This document shows, one piece after another, positions 7,258 to 15,157 of a stretch of 28,199 nt of DNA. The translations under genes were made by a program, and so were the position numbers. Every line of letters begins with the position of its first letter. The first letter of the stretch is position 1. The DNA comes from DATEMK01 sp039914625 (GTDB lineage: Bacteria > Bacteroidota > Bacteroidia > AKYH767-A > OLB10): NCBI GenBank assembly GCA_039914625.1, contig JBDSOU010000134.1:1-28199 (forward strand), written 5' to 3'. The notes under the pieces are model-generated. The model did not search any database, was not told where the DNA came from, and was given only the letters and a program-made list of their open reading frames with translations.

Positions 7258-8460
7258 ATGAAAAAATTAGCAGCACTATTAATTTTTTTCGGCATTAACC
7301 AAATTACGTTTGCCGATTCATGGACACAAATGGCCAGTTTACCCGGCACTGCACGTCAGGGAGGAGCAGGTTTTGTAATTGGCACCAAGGCATACATGGG
7401 TACCGGCTACTGGGCACAAAGCGCCTGCCTAAACGACTTTTGGGAATGGGATCAACCTGCCAATTCATGGACACAAAAAGCATCGTTACCGGGAGTGGTA
7501 AGAAATGCCGGCTATGCTTTTGCAGTTGCCGGTAAAGGCTACATGGGCTTTGGCACCAACTGTGGTGGCATCATTAGTTTTTTAAACGATTTTTATGAAT
7601 ATGATCCTGCTGCAAATACCTGGACATCGAAAGCCAGTTATGGTGGTGGCCAAATTGGCTATGGTGCAGGCTTTGTAATAAACAATAAAATATTTTACGG
7701 CACAGGCACCGATCTTTCTTTTCCGGCTATCCGTAACGATTTTTGGGAGTATGATCCTGCCACAAACACCTGGGCTCAGAAGGCAAGTTTTGCAGGTACC
7801 TCGCGCCAAAGCGCAGTGGCTTTTTCCATTGGCAACTATGGCTACCTGGGCACCGGCAGTGATAGTACGCACTACAGCACCCGCGATTTTTGGCAATACA
7901 ACCCGCAAACAAATTCTTGGCTACAAATTGATAGTTTACCCGGACCGCCTAAGTATTGGGCAGCCGCTTTTTCTGTTGGCGGTAATGGTTATGTTGGCAC
8001 CGGTAATACAGGGTCGGGCAACACAGACGATTTTTGGCAATATAACCCAATTACGGGAAGCTGGATACAAAAAGGAAATTTAGCCGGAGTAGCGCGCAAC
8101 GATGCTTTTGGGTTTGCCATTGGCAACAAGGGTTACATTGGCTTAGGAGCCTATAACCAATTTCTAAATGATTTGTGGGAATACACCCCCGATAGTACCA
8201 CAGGTATTTCAGATTTACAAATTGGGAATTACGATTTACAAATAACCCCCAATCCCGCTACTGATTTTATAAATATAAAAGCAAACGCAACAACTAACAG
8301 CACCCTTACCATTACTGAGGCAACAGGACGCATAGTTTACAACACCACGCTAACATCCTCAAGCTTCACACTAAAAACCTCTAACTATGCCAAAGGAATG
8401 TATGTGGTAAGTGTTGGTGATGGAAAAAATAGAAGTACTAAACAGTTTATTAAAAATTAA
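7258..8460 (+). CDS. Secreted six-repeat kelch/beta-propeller protein with T9SS sorting domain
   Basis: 400 residues from the ATG at 7258 (an upstream TTG in frame is rejected because MKKLAALLIFFGINQITFA is a perfect signal-peptide start). Six kelch-type repeats of about 50 residues follow. Each starts with SWTQ/TWxxKASLPG, continues with an AFxIGNKGYxGTG strand and ends in NDFWEYDPxTN; the aromatic and Gly-Gly-like positions are kept in all six, giving a six-bladed propeller. Residues about 330-400 (ITPNPATDFINIKA, ITEATGRIVYN, YAKGMYVVSVGDGKNRSTKQ) are the type A T9SS C-terminal domain. The protein should be surface-exposed or released. Its ligand is unknown; kelch propellers usually bind proteins or glycans. 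It is a single-gene unit with its own promoter. Confidence 0.9.
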   Translation: MKKLAALLIFFGINQITFADSWTQMASLPGTARQGGAGFVIGTKAYMGTGYWAQSACLNDFWEWDQPANSWTQKASLPGVVRNAGYAFAVAGKGYMGFGTNCGGIISFLNDFYEYDPAANTWTSKASYGGGQIGYGAGFVINNKIFYGTGTDLSFPAIRNDFWEYDPATNTWAQKASFAGTSRQSAVAFSIGNYGYLGTGSDSTHYSTRDFWQYNPQTNSWLQIDSLPGPPKYWAAAFSVGGNGYVGTGNTGSGNTDDFWQYNPITGSWIQKGNLAGVARNDAFGFAIGNKGYIGLGAYNQFLNDLWEYTPDSTTGISDLQIGNYDLQITPNPATDFINIKANATTNSTLTITEATGRIVYNTTLTSSSFTLKTSNYAKGMYVVSVGDGKNRSTKQFIKN

Positions 8461-9338
8461 AATAAATAAATAATTTTATACAAAAAGTTGAATCTTCAAA
8501 CAGAGAAAAGGCACATAATTATGGAGAAGAATGAACTGCATAGAGGAGGGTGTTAAAAAAATGTTTTTTAAAGTATTCAGTCAACCTCAAATAATATAGG
8601 AGTGTTAATACTATATATAATTTTAAGGCAATGATGTTCAATGAATTATTTGCAAAAAGAATTTTTTCAAACTTAGGTCTGAAGATGAGTTGCGAAAAAA
8701 TAAAACAAGTATATGGTCATGCCGTGCAGTTTGGAAGTGTTGCTGCCTAAATAACTACCGGACTATTGCTAATAACACAGGGAAAAATTACATCAAATTA
8801 GTCCAAACCTAAAAACGGTGAAACATGCGAACAGACATTTTCTCTGAATTTCCTGACAAGAAATTGATGGAATTCCATATGACATATTTAGTTTTATCCT
8901 TCAACTCCTTTTCCCTATTTCATTTTTCAAATCATCTTGCTCATGGGCTTCATTAATGGACTGTTATTGCTGCAAAGTTTCTTCCCTTTTTGTAAAATCA
9001 TTTTGCTTCGTGTAATATTTTTTCCTCCGTCATATTTTCCACATCAGCCAATCGGTTACTTGTAAAATCATGTAGCAGCGAATCTTTGCAGTGAGCTTTC
9101 TGAATTGAAAACACCATCAAAAAAGTAATGATGGTTGTTCGTGAATTAATTACCATTTGCCAGTTTTCAGAATAGTGAAATACAGCTACACACATTGATG
9201 ATTGTTTTACCCCTAATTCAGTAAATCATGTAATTTATTCCCCAAGTTATATTACGATTAATAGGTTTATTGGTTAATTCTTTTGTGGCATCATTTTAAA
9301 TAAAACTTTTTAAACAATCTCAACTTAAAATCAAACTA
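8461..9338. other. Gene-poor 0.9-kb region
   Basis: No intact standard gene. It contains a 39-codon plus-strand frame at 8631-8750 (MMFNELFAKRIFSNLGLKMS..., ending QFGSVAA), unassigned, and the broken minus-strand frame described separately. The last 140 bases before 9339 are A/T-rich and probably hold the promoter of the DUF892 gene, but no good TAnnTTTG was found. Confidence 0.5.
8901..9195 (-). pseudogene. Broken minus-strand gene, unknown family
   Basis: An open frame from 9195 (containing MVINSRTTIITFLMVFSIQK, then DSLLHDFTSNRLADVENMTE) stops at 8998-9000. A second frame continues the same kind of charged, coiled-coil-like sequence (REETLQQ, in-frame TAA, QSINEAHEQDDLKNEIGKRS) to a stop at 8901-8903. 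One frameshift and one CAA-to-TAA-type stop would explain the break. The hydrophobic N-terminal segment from the internal Met could be a signal peptide. No family is recognised, and chance frames are possible. Confidence 0.3.
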
Positions 9339-9947
9339 ATGGAAAAAAATTCAAAGACCGCCGCGAACGGCAAACAAAAAGAATCACCTGCAAAAGGTGT
9401 AAAAGCAAAATCAGATGCAGCGCAGGGCCTTCGTGATTTATTTGAAGACGAATTAAAAGACATTTATTGGGCAGAGAAAGAACTTACTAAAGCAATTCCC
9501 AAGATGATTAAAAATACAACCTCTGAAGATTTGGTTGAAGCACTCACTGTACATCTTGAGGAAACAAAAAAACATGTAACGCGATTAGAAGATGTTTTCA
9601 CATCTATCGGAGTAAAAGCACAGGCAAAAAAATGTGAAGCAATGGCGGGGCTTACAAAAGAAGCAGGCGAAATAATGGAAGGCACAGAAGCAGGGGTTGT
9701 GCGCGATGCTGGAATTATTTTAGCAGGTCAAAAAGTGGAACATTACGAAATCGCAACCTACGGCACACTTGCTTCATTCGCAAAAACTTTGGGCGAAAAT
9801 GAAGCAGCTTCTTTATTGGAAGAAACTTTGAACGAAGAAAAAGCAGCAGATAAAAAATTATCTGAAATCTCCGATTCAATAAATGTAGATGCTGCCGAGG
9901 AAGATGAACAGGAAATAGAAACACCCGTTGCAACAAAAAGAAAATAA
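9339..9947 (+). CDS. DUF892 (YciE/YciF-type) ferritin-like stress protein
   Basis: 202 residues. Residues 1-27 are a Lys/Ala-rich disordered lead. From residue 28 the family blocks follow: GLRDLFEDELKDIYWAEKELTKAIPKMI, SEDLVEALTVHLEETKKHVTRLEDVF, then EAGEIMEGTEAGVVRDAGIILAGQKVEHYEIATYGTLA and LLEETLNEEKAADKKLSEI. The Glu and His residues in the helices (E46, E48, E74-E75, H79, E134-H135, E161-E162, E166-E167) fit the di-metal site of ferritin-like four-helix bundles. The C-terminus is acidic then basic and probably disordered. The family is induced by osmotic, oxidative and general stress in many bacteria; the exact reaction is not settled. It leads a run of seven same-strand stress genes. 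Confidence 0.9.
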   Translation: MEKNSKTAANGKQKESPAKGVKAKSDAAQGLRDLFEDELKDIYWAEKELTKAIPKMIKNTTSEDLVEALTVHLEETKKHVTRLEDVFTSIGVKAQAKKCEAMAGLTKEAGEIMEGTEAGVVRDAGIILAGQKVEHYEIATYGTLASFAKTLGENEAASLLEETLNEEKAADKKLSEISDSINVDAAEEDEQEIETPVATKRK

Positions 9948-9992
9948 ATTTCAAATTTCGATAAATAATTAAAAAATTTAAAATCAAAACAA

Positions 9993-10280
9993 ATGGCAGA
10001 AAATCAAAAAGACCAACACGAACAAAAAAATCCGGCTGGTCAGCAACAAAATCAGGGTAACCAAAGAAAAGAAGGTAATCCTTCTGAAAAGAATATAACT
10101 GCTGAAGAAGAAGAAACAGAAGAAACTACTGAGCAGCAAAATCCAAAAACTCCAACTGCTGATAAGCAGAAAGGTCAACCAAGTACAGGACAAGGCTCCA
10201 ATCAAAGCCAAAAAAGCGGACAAGACAATAGCCAAAGTTCCAATAAAGGCGGTAACCAGAATTCGGTTCAGAACCGTTAA
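9993..10280 (+). CDS. Gln/Asn-rich disordered stress protein
   Basis: 95 residues, almost without hydrophobic residues: MAENQKDQHEQKNPAGQQQN, EEEETEETTEQQNPKTP, then SGQDNSQSSNKGGNQNS. It has no domain, signal peptide or membrane segment and should be fully disordered, resembling hydrophilin/LEA-like desiccation and stress proteins by composition only. It lies 45 bases after the DUF892 gene, so co-transcription is likely. The frame at 4575 is a paralogue sharing the first four codons and the QQQNQ core, but broken by a stop. The sequence is conserved as a coding frame at two loci, which supports it as a real gene. Confidence 0.7.
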   Translation: MAENQKDQHEQKNPAGQQQNQGNQRKEGNPSEKNITAEEEETEETTEQQNPKTPTADKQKGQPSTGQGSNQSQKSGQDNSQSSNKGGNQNSVQNR

Positions 10281-10385
10281 TTAATTCCGTTAAATATAGG
10301 TGGATAATATAATCCCGTAAGATTTTTATTCATTTAATTCTTATCATAAAAACTTCATATCAATAACAATTAAAAAATCAAAATT

Positions 10386-10544
10386 ATGGGAAATCTACTT
10401 TATGCAGTTGCAGTTATTCTGATTATAGCCTGGCTTCTTGGAATGTTCGCATTTCATGTAAGTGGAGGGCTTATACACATTCTTTTAGTGATTGCTGTTA
10501 TTGCTATTATATTAAGAGTTATACAGGGCAGAAAACCTCTGTAA
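10386..10544 (+). CDS. lmo0937-family small membrane protein
   Basis: 52 residues: MGNLLYAVAVILIIAWLLGM, then FAFHVSGGLIHILLVIAVIA, then IILRVIQGRKPL. Two transmembrane helices are joined by a short turn with the family signature FHxxGxLIHILLVIAVI. This is the lmo0937 (DUF5670) family of tiny stress-associated membrane proteins, normally about 48-55 residues, so it is full length. The A/T-rich leader fits the start. It stands between the Gln-rich and YtxH genes on the same strand, an arrangement common in Bacteroidota stress loci. Function is unknown. Confidence 0.88.
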   Translation: MGNLLYAVAVILIIAWLLGMFAFHVSGGLIHILLVIAVIAIILRVIQGRKPL

Positions 10545-10585
10545 TAAATAAATCAAAAATTTTAACATTTAAAAAAACATAAATT

Positions 10586-10885
10586 ATGAAATCAGGAAAA
10601 GTAGCATTAGGTGTATTAGCAGGCTTAGCCGCTGGTGCAATATTAGGAATTCTTTTAGCTCCGGACAAAGGAACAAACACACGCAAAATAATTTCAAAAA
10701 AGGGAGAAGATTATTTGGATATTTTAAAAAGCAAGTTTGAAGATTTCCTGGTAACCGCAACTAACGATTTGGAATATGCAAAAAGTGAAACAGAGAATTT
10801 AGTTGACAAAGGAAAAGAGAAAGTACAAGAGGTAAAAGATGAAATAAAAAATAAAGCTAACGAAAAATTTTCAACGCAATCCTGA
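10586..10885 (+). CDS. YtxH-domain protein
   Basis: 99 residues. The N-terminal helix VALGVLAGLAAGAILGILLA is a Gly-rich membrane anchor, followed by PDKGTNTRKIISKKGEDYLD, the exact YtxH motif (LLAPxxGxxTRxxI). A long charged helix (residues about 45-95, with SETENLVDKGKEKVQEVKDE) forms the cytoplasmic part. YtxH proteins are linked to the general stress response in Bacillus; the mechanism is unknown. The stop codon is three bases before the next start, so the two genes are almost certainly co-translated. Confidence 0.9.
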   Translation: MKSGKVALGVLAGLAAGAILGILLAPDKGTNTRKIISKKGEDYLDILKSKFEDFLVTATNDLEYAKSETENLVDKGKEKVQEVKDEIKNKANEKFSTQS

Positions 10886-10888
10886 CAC

Positions 10889-11062
10889 ATGAAAAATCAA
10901 TCTATCTTAATCGCATTTGTTATTTTATTCCTTACTGTATTTTCAAGTTGTGCGGTTGTAGGCGGTATCTTTAAAGCGGGTATGGGAGTGGGAATTTTTA
11001 TTGTGTTATTGGTCATTGCACTTATAATTTTTGTGATTAGCAGAATGGGAAAAAATAAATAA
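10889..11062 (+). CDS. Small lipoprotein/membrane protein
   Basis: 57 residues: MKNQSILIAFVILFLTVFSS then CAVVGGIFKAGMGVG and a second hydrophobic stretch (IFIVLLVIALIIFVISRMGKNK). The FSSC sequence is a good lipobox, so Cys21 would be lipidated, with a transmembrane helix behind it. Tiny proteins of this type are frequent beside YtxH and lmo0937 genes in Bacteroidota and are sometimes misnamed phosphatidate cytidylyltransferase; nothing here supports enzyme activity. It starts three bases after the YtxH stop. Confidence 0.75.
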   Translation: MKNQSILIAFVILFLTVFSSCAVVGGIFKAGMGVGIFIVLLVIALIIFVISRMGKNK

Positions 11063-11090
11063 TAAAAAATCATAAATAAAATTTTAAAAA

Positions 11091-11606
11091 ATGAAACAGA
11101 CAAAAAGGATTTATACAGTGATTGCCTTCATGCTTGGCTTATTAAATCAAATAATAGCACAAACGGATTCTTCGGCAAACAGGAGCATAGACAATTCAAA
11201 CCAGTATCAAAATAGTAATTCAATAACGCGGGATAGCAATATGGTTCATCAAAACCAGGATGCGGGTACAATGCAAAATCAGCATGGAAATTCCGGCAAT
11301 ATGCAAAATGAAGAAAATGGAATGAGATCAACAACTAATGACAATAATTCAGTAAACATGAACTCCCGAAATATGAAAGATTCAACCGGAAGTTTAAACA
11401 GTCACCATGCTTACATGCAGGATACGATGCACGCAGTAAAACAGGTACCCCCAGTTAAAACTGTTACTCCCGTCAAAGCAACTCAGTCTGTCAAATCAAT
11501 ATCTCCGGCAAAGAGTACTGATAATAAAAACAATGTAAAAAAAACAAAAAATAAAACAATGTATCTCGTGCCTGACAGTACAAAAAGAAAAGATACATTA
11601 AAGTGA
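11091..11606 (+). CDS. Secreted Asn/Ser/Met-rich protein, unknown function
   Basis: 171 residues. Residues 1-23 form a signal peptide (MKQTKRIYTVIAFMLGLLNQ then IIAQ). The rest has no fold signature: residues 24-115 are Asn, Ser, Met, Gln and His rich (DSNMVHQNQDAGTMQNQHGN, NMNSRNMKDSTGSLNSHHAYMQDTMH), then VPPVKTVTPVKATQSVKSIS repeats and a basic tail (NNVKKTKNKTMYLVPDSTKR). The Met/His content could bind metal, but this is only a guess. It is co-directional with the stress genes, 28 bases after the small lipoprotein, so part of the same unit. Confidence 0.65.
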   Translation: MKQTKRIYTVIAFMLGLLNQIIAQTDSSANRSIDNSNQYQNSNSITRDSNMVHQNQDAGTMQNQHGNSGNMQNEENGMRSTTNDNNSVNMNSRNMKDSTGSLNSHHAYMQDTMHAVKQVPPVKTVTPVKATQSVKSISPAKSTDNKNNVKKTKNKTMYLVPDSTKRKDTLK

Positions 11607-11670
11607 TCAAACAGTTCAACAAAACTTTAATACTTAATAGTAACAATTAAACTAATTAACAAACAGAAAA

Positions 11671-12222
11671 ATGAAAGAAGAAACACAAAATCAAATGGCT
11701 GATAATATGAAATCAGACCGCAGAATGTTAACCGGTATGTTCGCAGACCGGGAAAGTACAGAAAACGCTTACAATACCTTACACGAAAGAGGATATACAA
11801 AGGATGACATTAATTTAGTAATGTCAGATGACACCCGTAAAAAGTATTTCGCTAAAGGAGATACTGAAGTTGGAAACAAAGCTATGGAAGGTGCAGGAAC
11901 AGGTTCTGCTATTGGAGGCGCTATTGGTGCAGTTGCAGGTGTTATTGCTGCCATTGGAACCAGCCTCGTAATTCCGGGGTTAGGTTTAATAGTTGCTGGT
12001 CCTATAGCTGCCGGATTAGCCGGAGCTGGTGCGGGTGGAATTACAGGCGGATTAATTGGAGCATTAGTTGGTTCAGGAATGCCTGAAGAACGGGCCCGCC
12101 TTTATGAAAAAGGAGTTAAAGATGGAAAAATTGTGATGGGTGTTCACCCGCGTAACGATGAAGACGCTAAATATTTTCAAACAGACTGGAGTTCAAAAAA
12201 AGGAGAACAAGTTACCTGGTAA
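11671..12222 (+). CDS. General stress protein 17M-like (YflT domain) with Gly-rich membrane segment
   Basis: 183 residues. Residues about 19-60 (MLTGMFADRESTENAYNTLH, ERGYTKDDINLVMSDDTR) match the N-terminal block of YflT/17M-type stress proteins, with the FxDRxxAExAxxxLxxxGYxxxDIxV pattern. Residues about 74-138 are a Gly/Ala/Ile-rich hydrophobic tract (AIGGAIGAVAGVIAAIGTSL, IPGLGLIVAGPIAAGLAGAG) that could insert into or bind a membrane. The C-terminal block (MPEERARLYEKGVKDGKIVM then GVHPRNDEDAKYF) is also typical: permeation-like helix plus strand. Role: general stress; mechanism unknown. It ends the seven-gene stress run, directly before a strong terminator. Confidence 0.82.
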   Translation: MKEETQNQMADNMKSDRRMLTGMFADRESTENAYNTLHERGYTKDDINLVMSDDTRKKYFAKGDTEVGNKAMEGAGTGSAIGGAIGAVAGVIAAIGTSLVIPGLGLIVAGPIAAGLAGAGAGGITGGLIGALVGSGMPEERARLYEKGVKDGKIVMGVHPRNDEDAKYFQTDWSSKKGEQVTW

Positions 12223-12240
12223 TTAATAAATGCTTTTCCA

Positions 12241-12268
12241 AAGCGGGTAAAGATTACCCGCTTTTTTT
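12241..12268 (+). terminator. Rho-independent terminator ending the stress cluster
   Basis: AGCGGGTAA (12242-12250) and TTACCCGCT (12254-12262) pair perfectly around a 3-base loop, followed by six T. It lies 20 bases after the stop at 12222. Confidence 0.92.
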
Positions 12269-12548
12269 AAATAATAAAATAAATCGTGTGAATAATTTTT
12301 TAGAACTCTTAATGCATGTTATTGCCAAATAAAATAGGAATAGGAGGCGGGATGCTTAAGCACCAAAATAATTTTCATTATGATTTACTTGTTACCCGGA
12401 CATTGTAGATAGTTTTTTTAGTATGATTCCCACTATCGCATACTATCAGGCAAATGATTTGGATAGAACATATTAAAATCTCATTCGCTCAAAAAAAAGA
12501 CGGCCTATAAAAAAAATTAATTTAAATTTCAATACTAACACAGCTACT
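12263..12548. promoter_or_regulatory. Catalase upstream region with an inverted repeat
   Basis: No gene between the terminator and 12549. TAGTATG (12419-12425) and CATACTA (12439-12445) form a perfect inverted repeat, overlapped by GATAGT (12408-12413) and two ACTATC copies (12432-12437 and 12442-12447) ten bases apart. This could be an operator for catalase control. It does not match the enterobacterial OxyR spacing of ATAG/CTAT. Confidence 0.35.
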
Positions 12549-14726
12549 ATGAAACAAAAAAAAAATAAAAAAGATATTGAAAATAAAAAAGTAAACGACC
12601 TGCAATCCAACACTCAGCAAGGTGACGGGCAAATGCTCACAACCAATCAGGGATTGTTAATTAACGATAATCAAAACTCACTCAAAGCAGGCGAGCGCGG
12701 AGCAACTTTGCTTGAAGATTTTATATTACGTGAAAAAATTACGCACTTCGACCATGAAAGAATTCCTGAAAGAATTGTTCACGCACGCGGTTCTGCCGCA
12801 CATGGAATTTTTCAATTGTATAAATCAATTTCACAATTTACAAAAGCAAAATTTTTAAATAATACAATAAAGCCTACACCTGTATTTGTTCGATTTTCTA
12901 CAGTTGCCGGTTCACGAGGCTCATCTGATTTGGCACGTGATGTAAGAGGGTTTTCAGTAAAGTTTTATACCGAAGAAGGCAATTACGATTTGGTAGGAAA
13001 TAACATGCCTGTATTTTTTATTCAGGATGCAATAAAATTTCCTGATTTAATTCACGCAGTAAAACCCGAACCGCATAATGAAATTCCTCAAGCTGCATCA
13101 GCCCACGATACATTTTGGGATTTTATTTCTTTAATGCCCGAAAGCGCACACATGATAATGTGGGCAATGAGTGACCGCGCACTTCCGCGGAGTTTACGCA
13201 TGATGGAAGGTTTTGGAGTACATACCTTTCGTTTAATAAATGATGAGGGCAAATCACATTTTGTAAAATTTCATTGGAAACCATTACTCGGAATTCATTC
13301 CGTTGCATGGGATGAAGCGCAAAACATTTCCGGCAAGGACCCCGATTTTCATCGCAGAGACTTGTGGGAAGCGATTGAAAGCGGAGCATTTCCTGAATGG
13401 GAATTAGGTGTTCAAATTGTTCCTGAAAAAGATGAACACAAATTTGAATTTGATTTACTGGACCCAACTAAATTAATTCCGGAAGAAATTATTCCCGTCC
13501 AACGCATTGGTAAAATGACTTTGAACCGCAACCCTGATAATTTCTTTGCAGAAACAGAACAGGTTGCATTTCATCCCGGACATTTAGTTCCCGGTATTGA
13601 TTTTACGAATGACCCTTTGCTTCAAGGAAGATTATTTTCTTATACCGATACACAATTATCAAGATTAGGAAGTCCGAACTTTCATGAAATACCAATCAAC
13701 CGACCCATCGTTCCCGTTATGAATAATCAGCGTGACGGACACATGCGACAAACAATCAATAGCGATAAAACAAGTTACCAGCCAAACACCATCAGCAACG
13801 GTTGCCCCTTTCAGGCAAAAGCCGCGGATGGAGGCTTTTCCAGTTTTACAGAACGCATTGATGCAAAAAAAATCCGCGAGCGCAGCCGTAGTTTCTTTGA
13901 CCATTTTAGTCAGGCAACTTTATTTTTTAATAGTCAGGCAGAACATGAAAAAAAGCACATCATAGATGCACTCACATTTGAATTAGGAAAAGTAGAACGC
14001 ATTGAAATTCGTGAACGCATGTTAGGCATACTAACACAAATTGATAAAACATTAGCAGCAAAAGTTGCCGATGGTTTAGGAATGCCTGTTCCCAAACAAC
14101 CCTTGTATCCAATCAATCACAGCGTACCCGCAGATGGAATTCAAAAAAAGTATGAGCCAATTAAAATGAAACAAAGCATTGATAAATCAGATGCTTTAAG
14201 CATGGCAAACACAATTAAAAATTCCATCAAAACAAGATGTATAGCAATACTTGCTGCCAACGGAGTGGATGAAAATTCGCTTACACAAATAAAAAATGCG
14301 CTGGAAGCGGAAGGAGCAAAAACAAAAATTATTGCACCAAAACTTGGGACCATAAAAGGTGCAGCAGGAAAAGAAATAAAAGTTGACCAGAGTTTTTTAA
14401 ACACAGCATCCGTTTTATTTGATGCCGTTTATATTCCGTCAGGAACAAAAAGCGCAAATGCATTAAGTGCCGAAGCTGATGCAATACATTTTGTAAACGA
14501 AGCCTACAAACACTGCAAAGCAATAGCTGCAAATGGTGATGGAGTAAATTTTTTAAATCATTCGTATGCAGGTAATAAAAATAAGGATGCAGATAAAAAA
14601 AATAAAGAGCAAAATCTAAAAGTAGATGCAGGCATAATCATTAACAAATCTGCAAAAGATTTTATAAAAGCAATTGCACATCATCGTTTTTGGGAACGGG
14701 AAAAAACAAGGAAAGTTCCGGCATAG
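12549..14726 (+). CDS. katE: Large-subunit monofunctional haem catalase (HPII type)
   Basis: 725 residues, close to the roughly 750 of E. coli HPII and far above the roughly 480 of small catalases. The N-terminal extension (1-60) is hydrophilic. The core has the distal His78 in RIVHARG, the RFSTVAGSRGS block, Asn151 in LVGNNMPVFFIQDA and the proximal haem ligand Tyr365 in RLFSYTDTQLSRLG, spaced as in other haem catalases (His to Asn 73 residues apart). Residues about 560-725 form the extra C-terminal flavodoxin/DJ-1-like domain (RCIAILAANGVDENSLTQIK, FDAVYIPSGTKSANAL), which marks clade 2. The enzyme converts hydrogen peroxide to water and oxygen in the cytosol. It is a single gene after the stress cluster, with a possible operator upstream. 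Confidence 0.97.
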   Translation: MKQKKNKKDIENKKVNDLQSNTQQGDGQMLTTNQGLLINDNQNSLKAGERGATLLEDFILREKITHFDHERIPERIVHARGSAAHGIFQLYKSISQFTKAKFLNNTIKPTPVFVRFSTVAGSRGSSDLARDVRGFSVKFYTEEGNYDLVGNNMPVFFIQDAIKFPDLIHAVKPEPHNEIPQAASAHDTFWDFISLMPESAHMIMWAMSDRALPRSLRMMEGFGVHTFRLINDEGKSHFVKFHWKPLLGIHSVAWDEAQNISGKDPDFHRRDLWEAIESGAFPEWELGVQIVPEKDEHKFEFDLLDPTKLIPEEIIPVQRIGKMTLNRNPDNFFAETEQVAFHPGHLVPGIDFTNDPLLQGRLFSYTDTQLSRLGSPNFHEIPINRPIVPVMNNQRDGHMRQTINSDKTSYQPNTISNGCPFQAKAADGGFSSFTERIDAKKIRERSRSFFDHFSQATLFFNSQAEHEKKHIIDALTFELGKVERIEIRERMLGILTQIDKTLAAKVADGLGMPVPKQPLYPINHSVPADGIQKKYEPIKMKQSIDKSDALSMANTIKNSIKTRCIAILAANGVDENSLTQIKNALEAEGAKTKIIAPKLGTIKGAAGKEIKVDQSFLNTASVLFDAVYIPSGTKSANALSAEADAIHFVNEAYKHCKAIAANGDGVNFLNHSYAGNKNKDADKKNKEQNLKVDAGIIINKSAKDFIKAIAHHRFWEREKTRKVPA

Positions 14727-14783
14727 CTTGTTTTAAAAATCCTGCTACACTTATTATTAATTCAAAATCTATTTAAGCATTCC

Positions 14784-14814
14784 CTTCCTTCCCGATGAAA
14801 AATCGGGAAAGAAG
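14784..14814 (+). terminator. Long hairpin after catalase
   Basis: CTTCCTTCCCGAT (14784-14796) pairs with ATCGGGAAAGAAG (14802-14814) with one mismatch around a 5-base loop. It stands 57 bases after the catalase stop. There is no strong T run, so terminator is the likely but not certain role. Confidence 0.55.
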
Positions 14815-15157
14815 GTCGTGATAGCAAAGGCAATTTTTCTTTTTACACTTGAAACGAATGCCCAGAACAAACAAACACTAAAATACAGGCGGACCTTTTA
14901 AGAACATCAGCTTATTCCAGCTTTCATTTCAGCCGTCAGGTTATCACGCTATTCGTGTGATGACTGTCAACGTAATTTTAAAAATCATATTAAAGCGGTA
15001 TTACATTCAAAAAAATCCTAATTTCACACCTATAGGGGCTGCGTTCACAGCCAGGTGAAAACATTTCATTTTATGACTTCATCTATCCCTTGATGCGTTA
15101 TTTGCAATTTGGGAAATAGTACTAACATCAAAGTTAAATTCTTAAGTCAGAACACAT
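14815..15157. other. Intergenic region before the protease; contains repeat copy A
   Basis: No gene. Most of it is repeat copy A (14925-15031) and its tail (GGCTGCGTTCACAGCC, 15037-15052). No TAnnTTTG promoter was found for the protease gene. Confidence 0.6.
14925..15031 (+). repeat. Direct repeat copy A, left of the protease gene
   Basis: 107 bases about 80 percent identical, by hand alignment with one gap, to copy B at 16055-16162. The best-conserved stretches are ACGCTATT, TCAACGT, the run around CATATT, ATTACA and AATCCT. The two copies bracket the protease gene in the same orientation. Confidence 0.85.

Noticed and set aside
7582..7912. Minus-strand frames opposite the kelch gene
   Set aside because: The regular pattern derives from kelch repeats; no independent signal.
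12400..12450. Classical OxyR site
   Set aside because: ATAG and CTAT elements are not at the required 7-base spacings.
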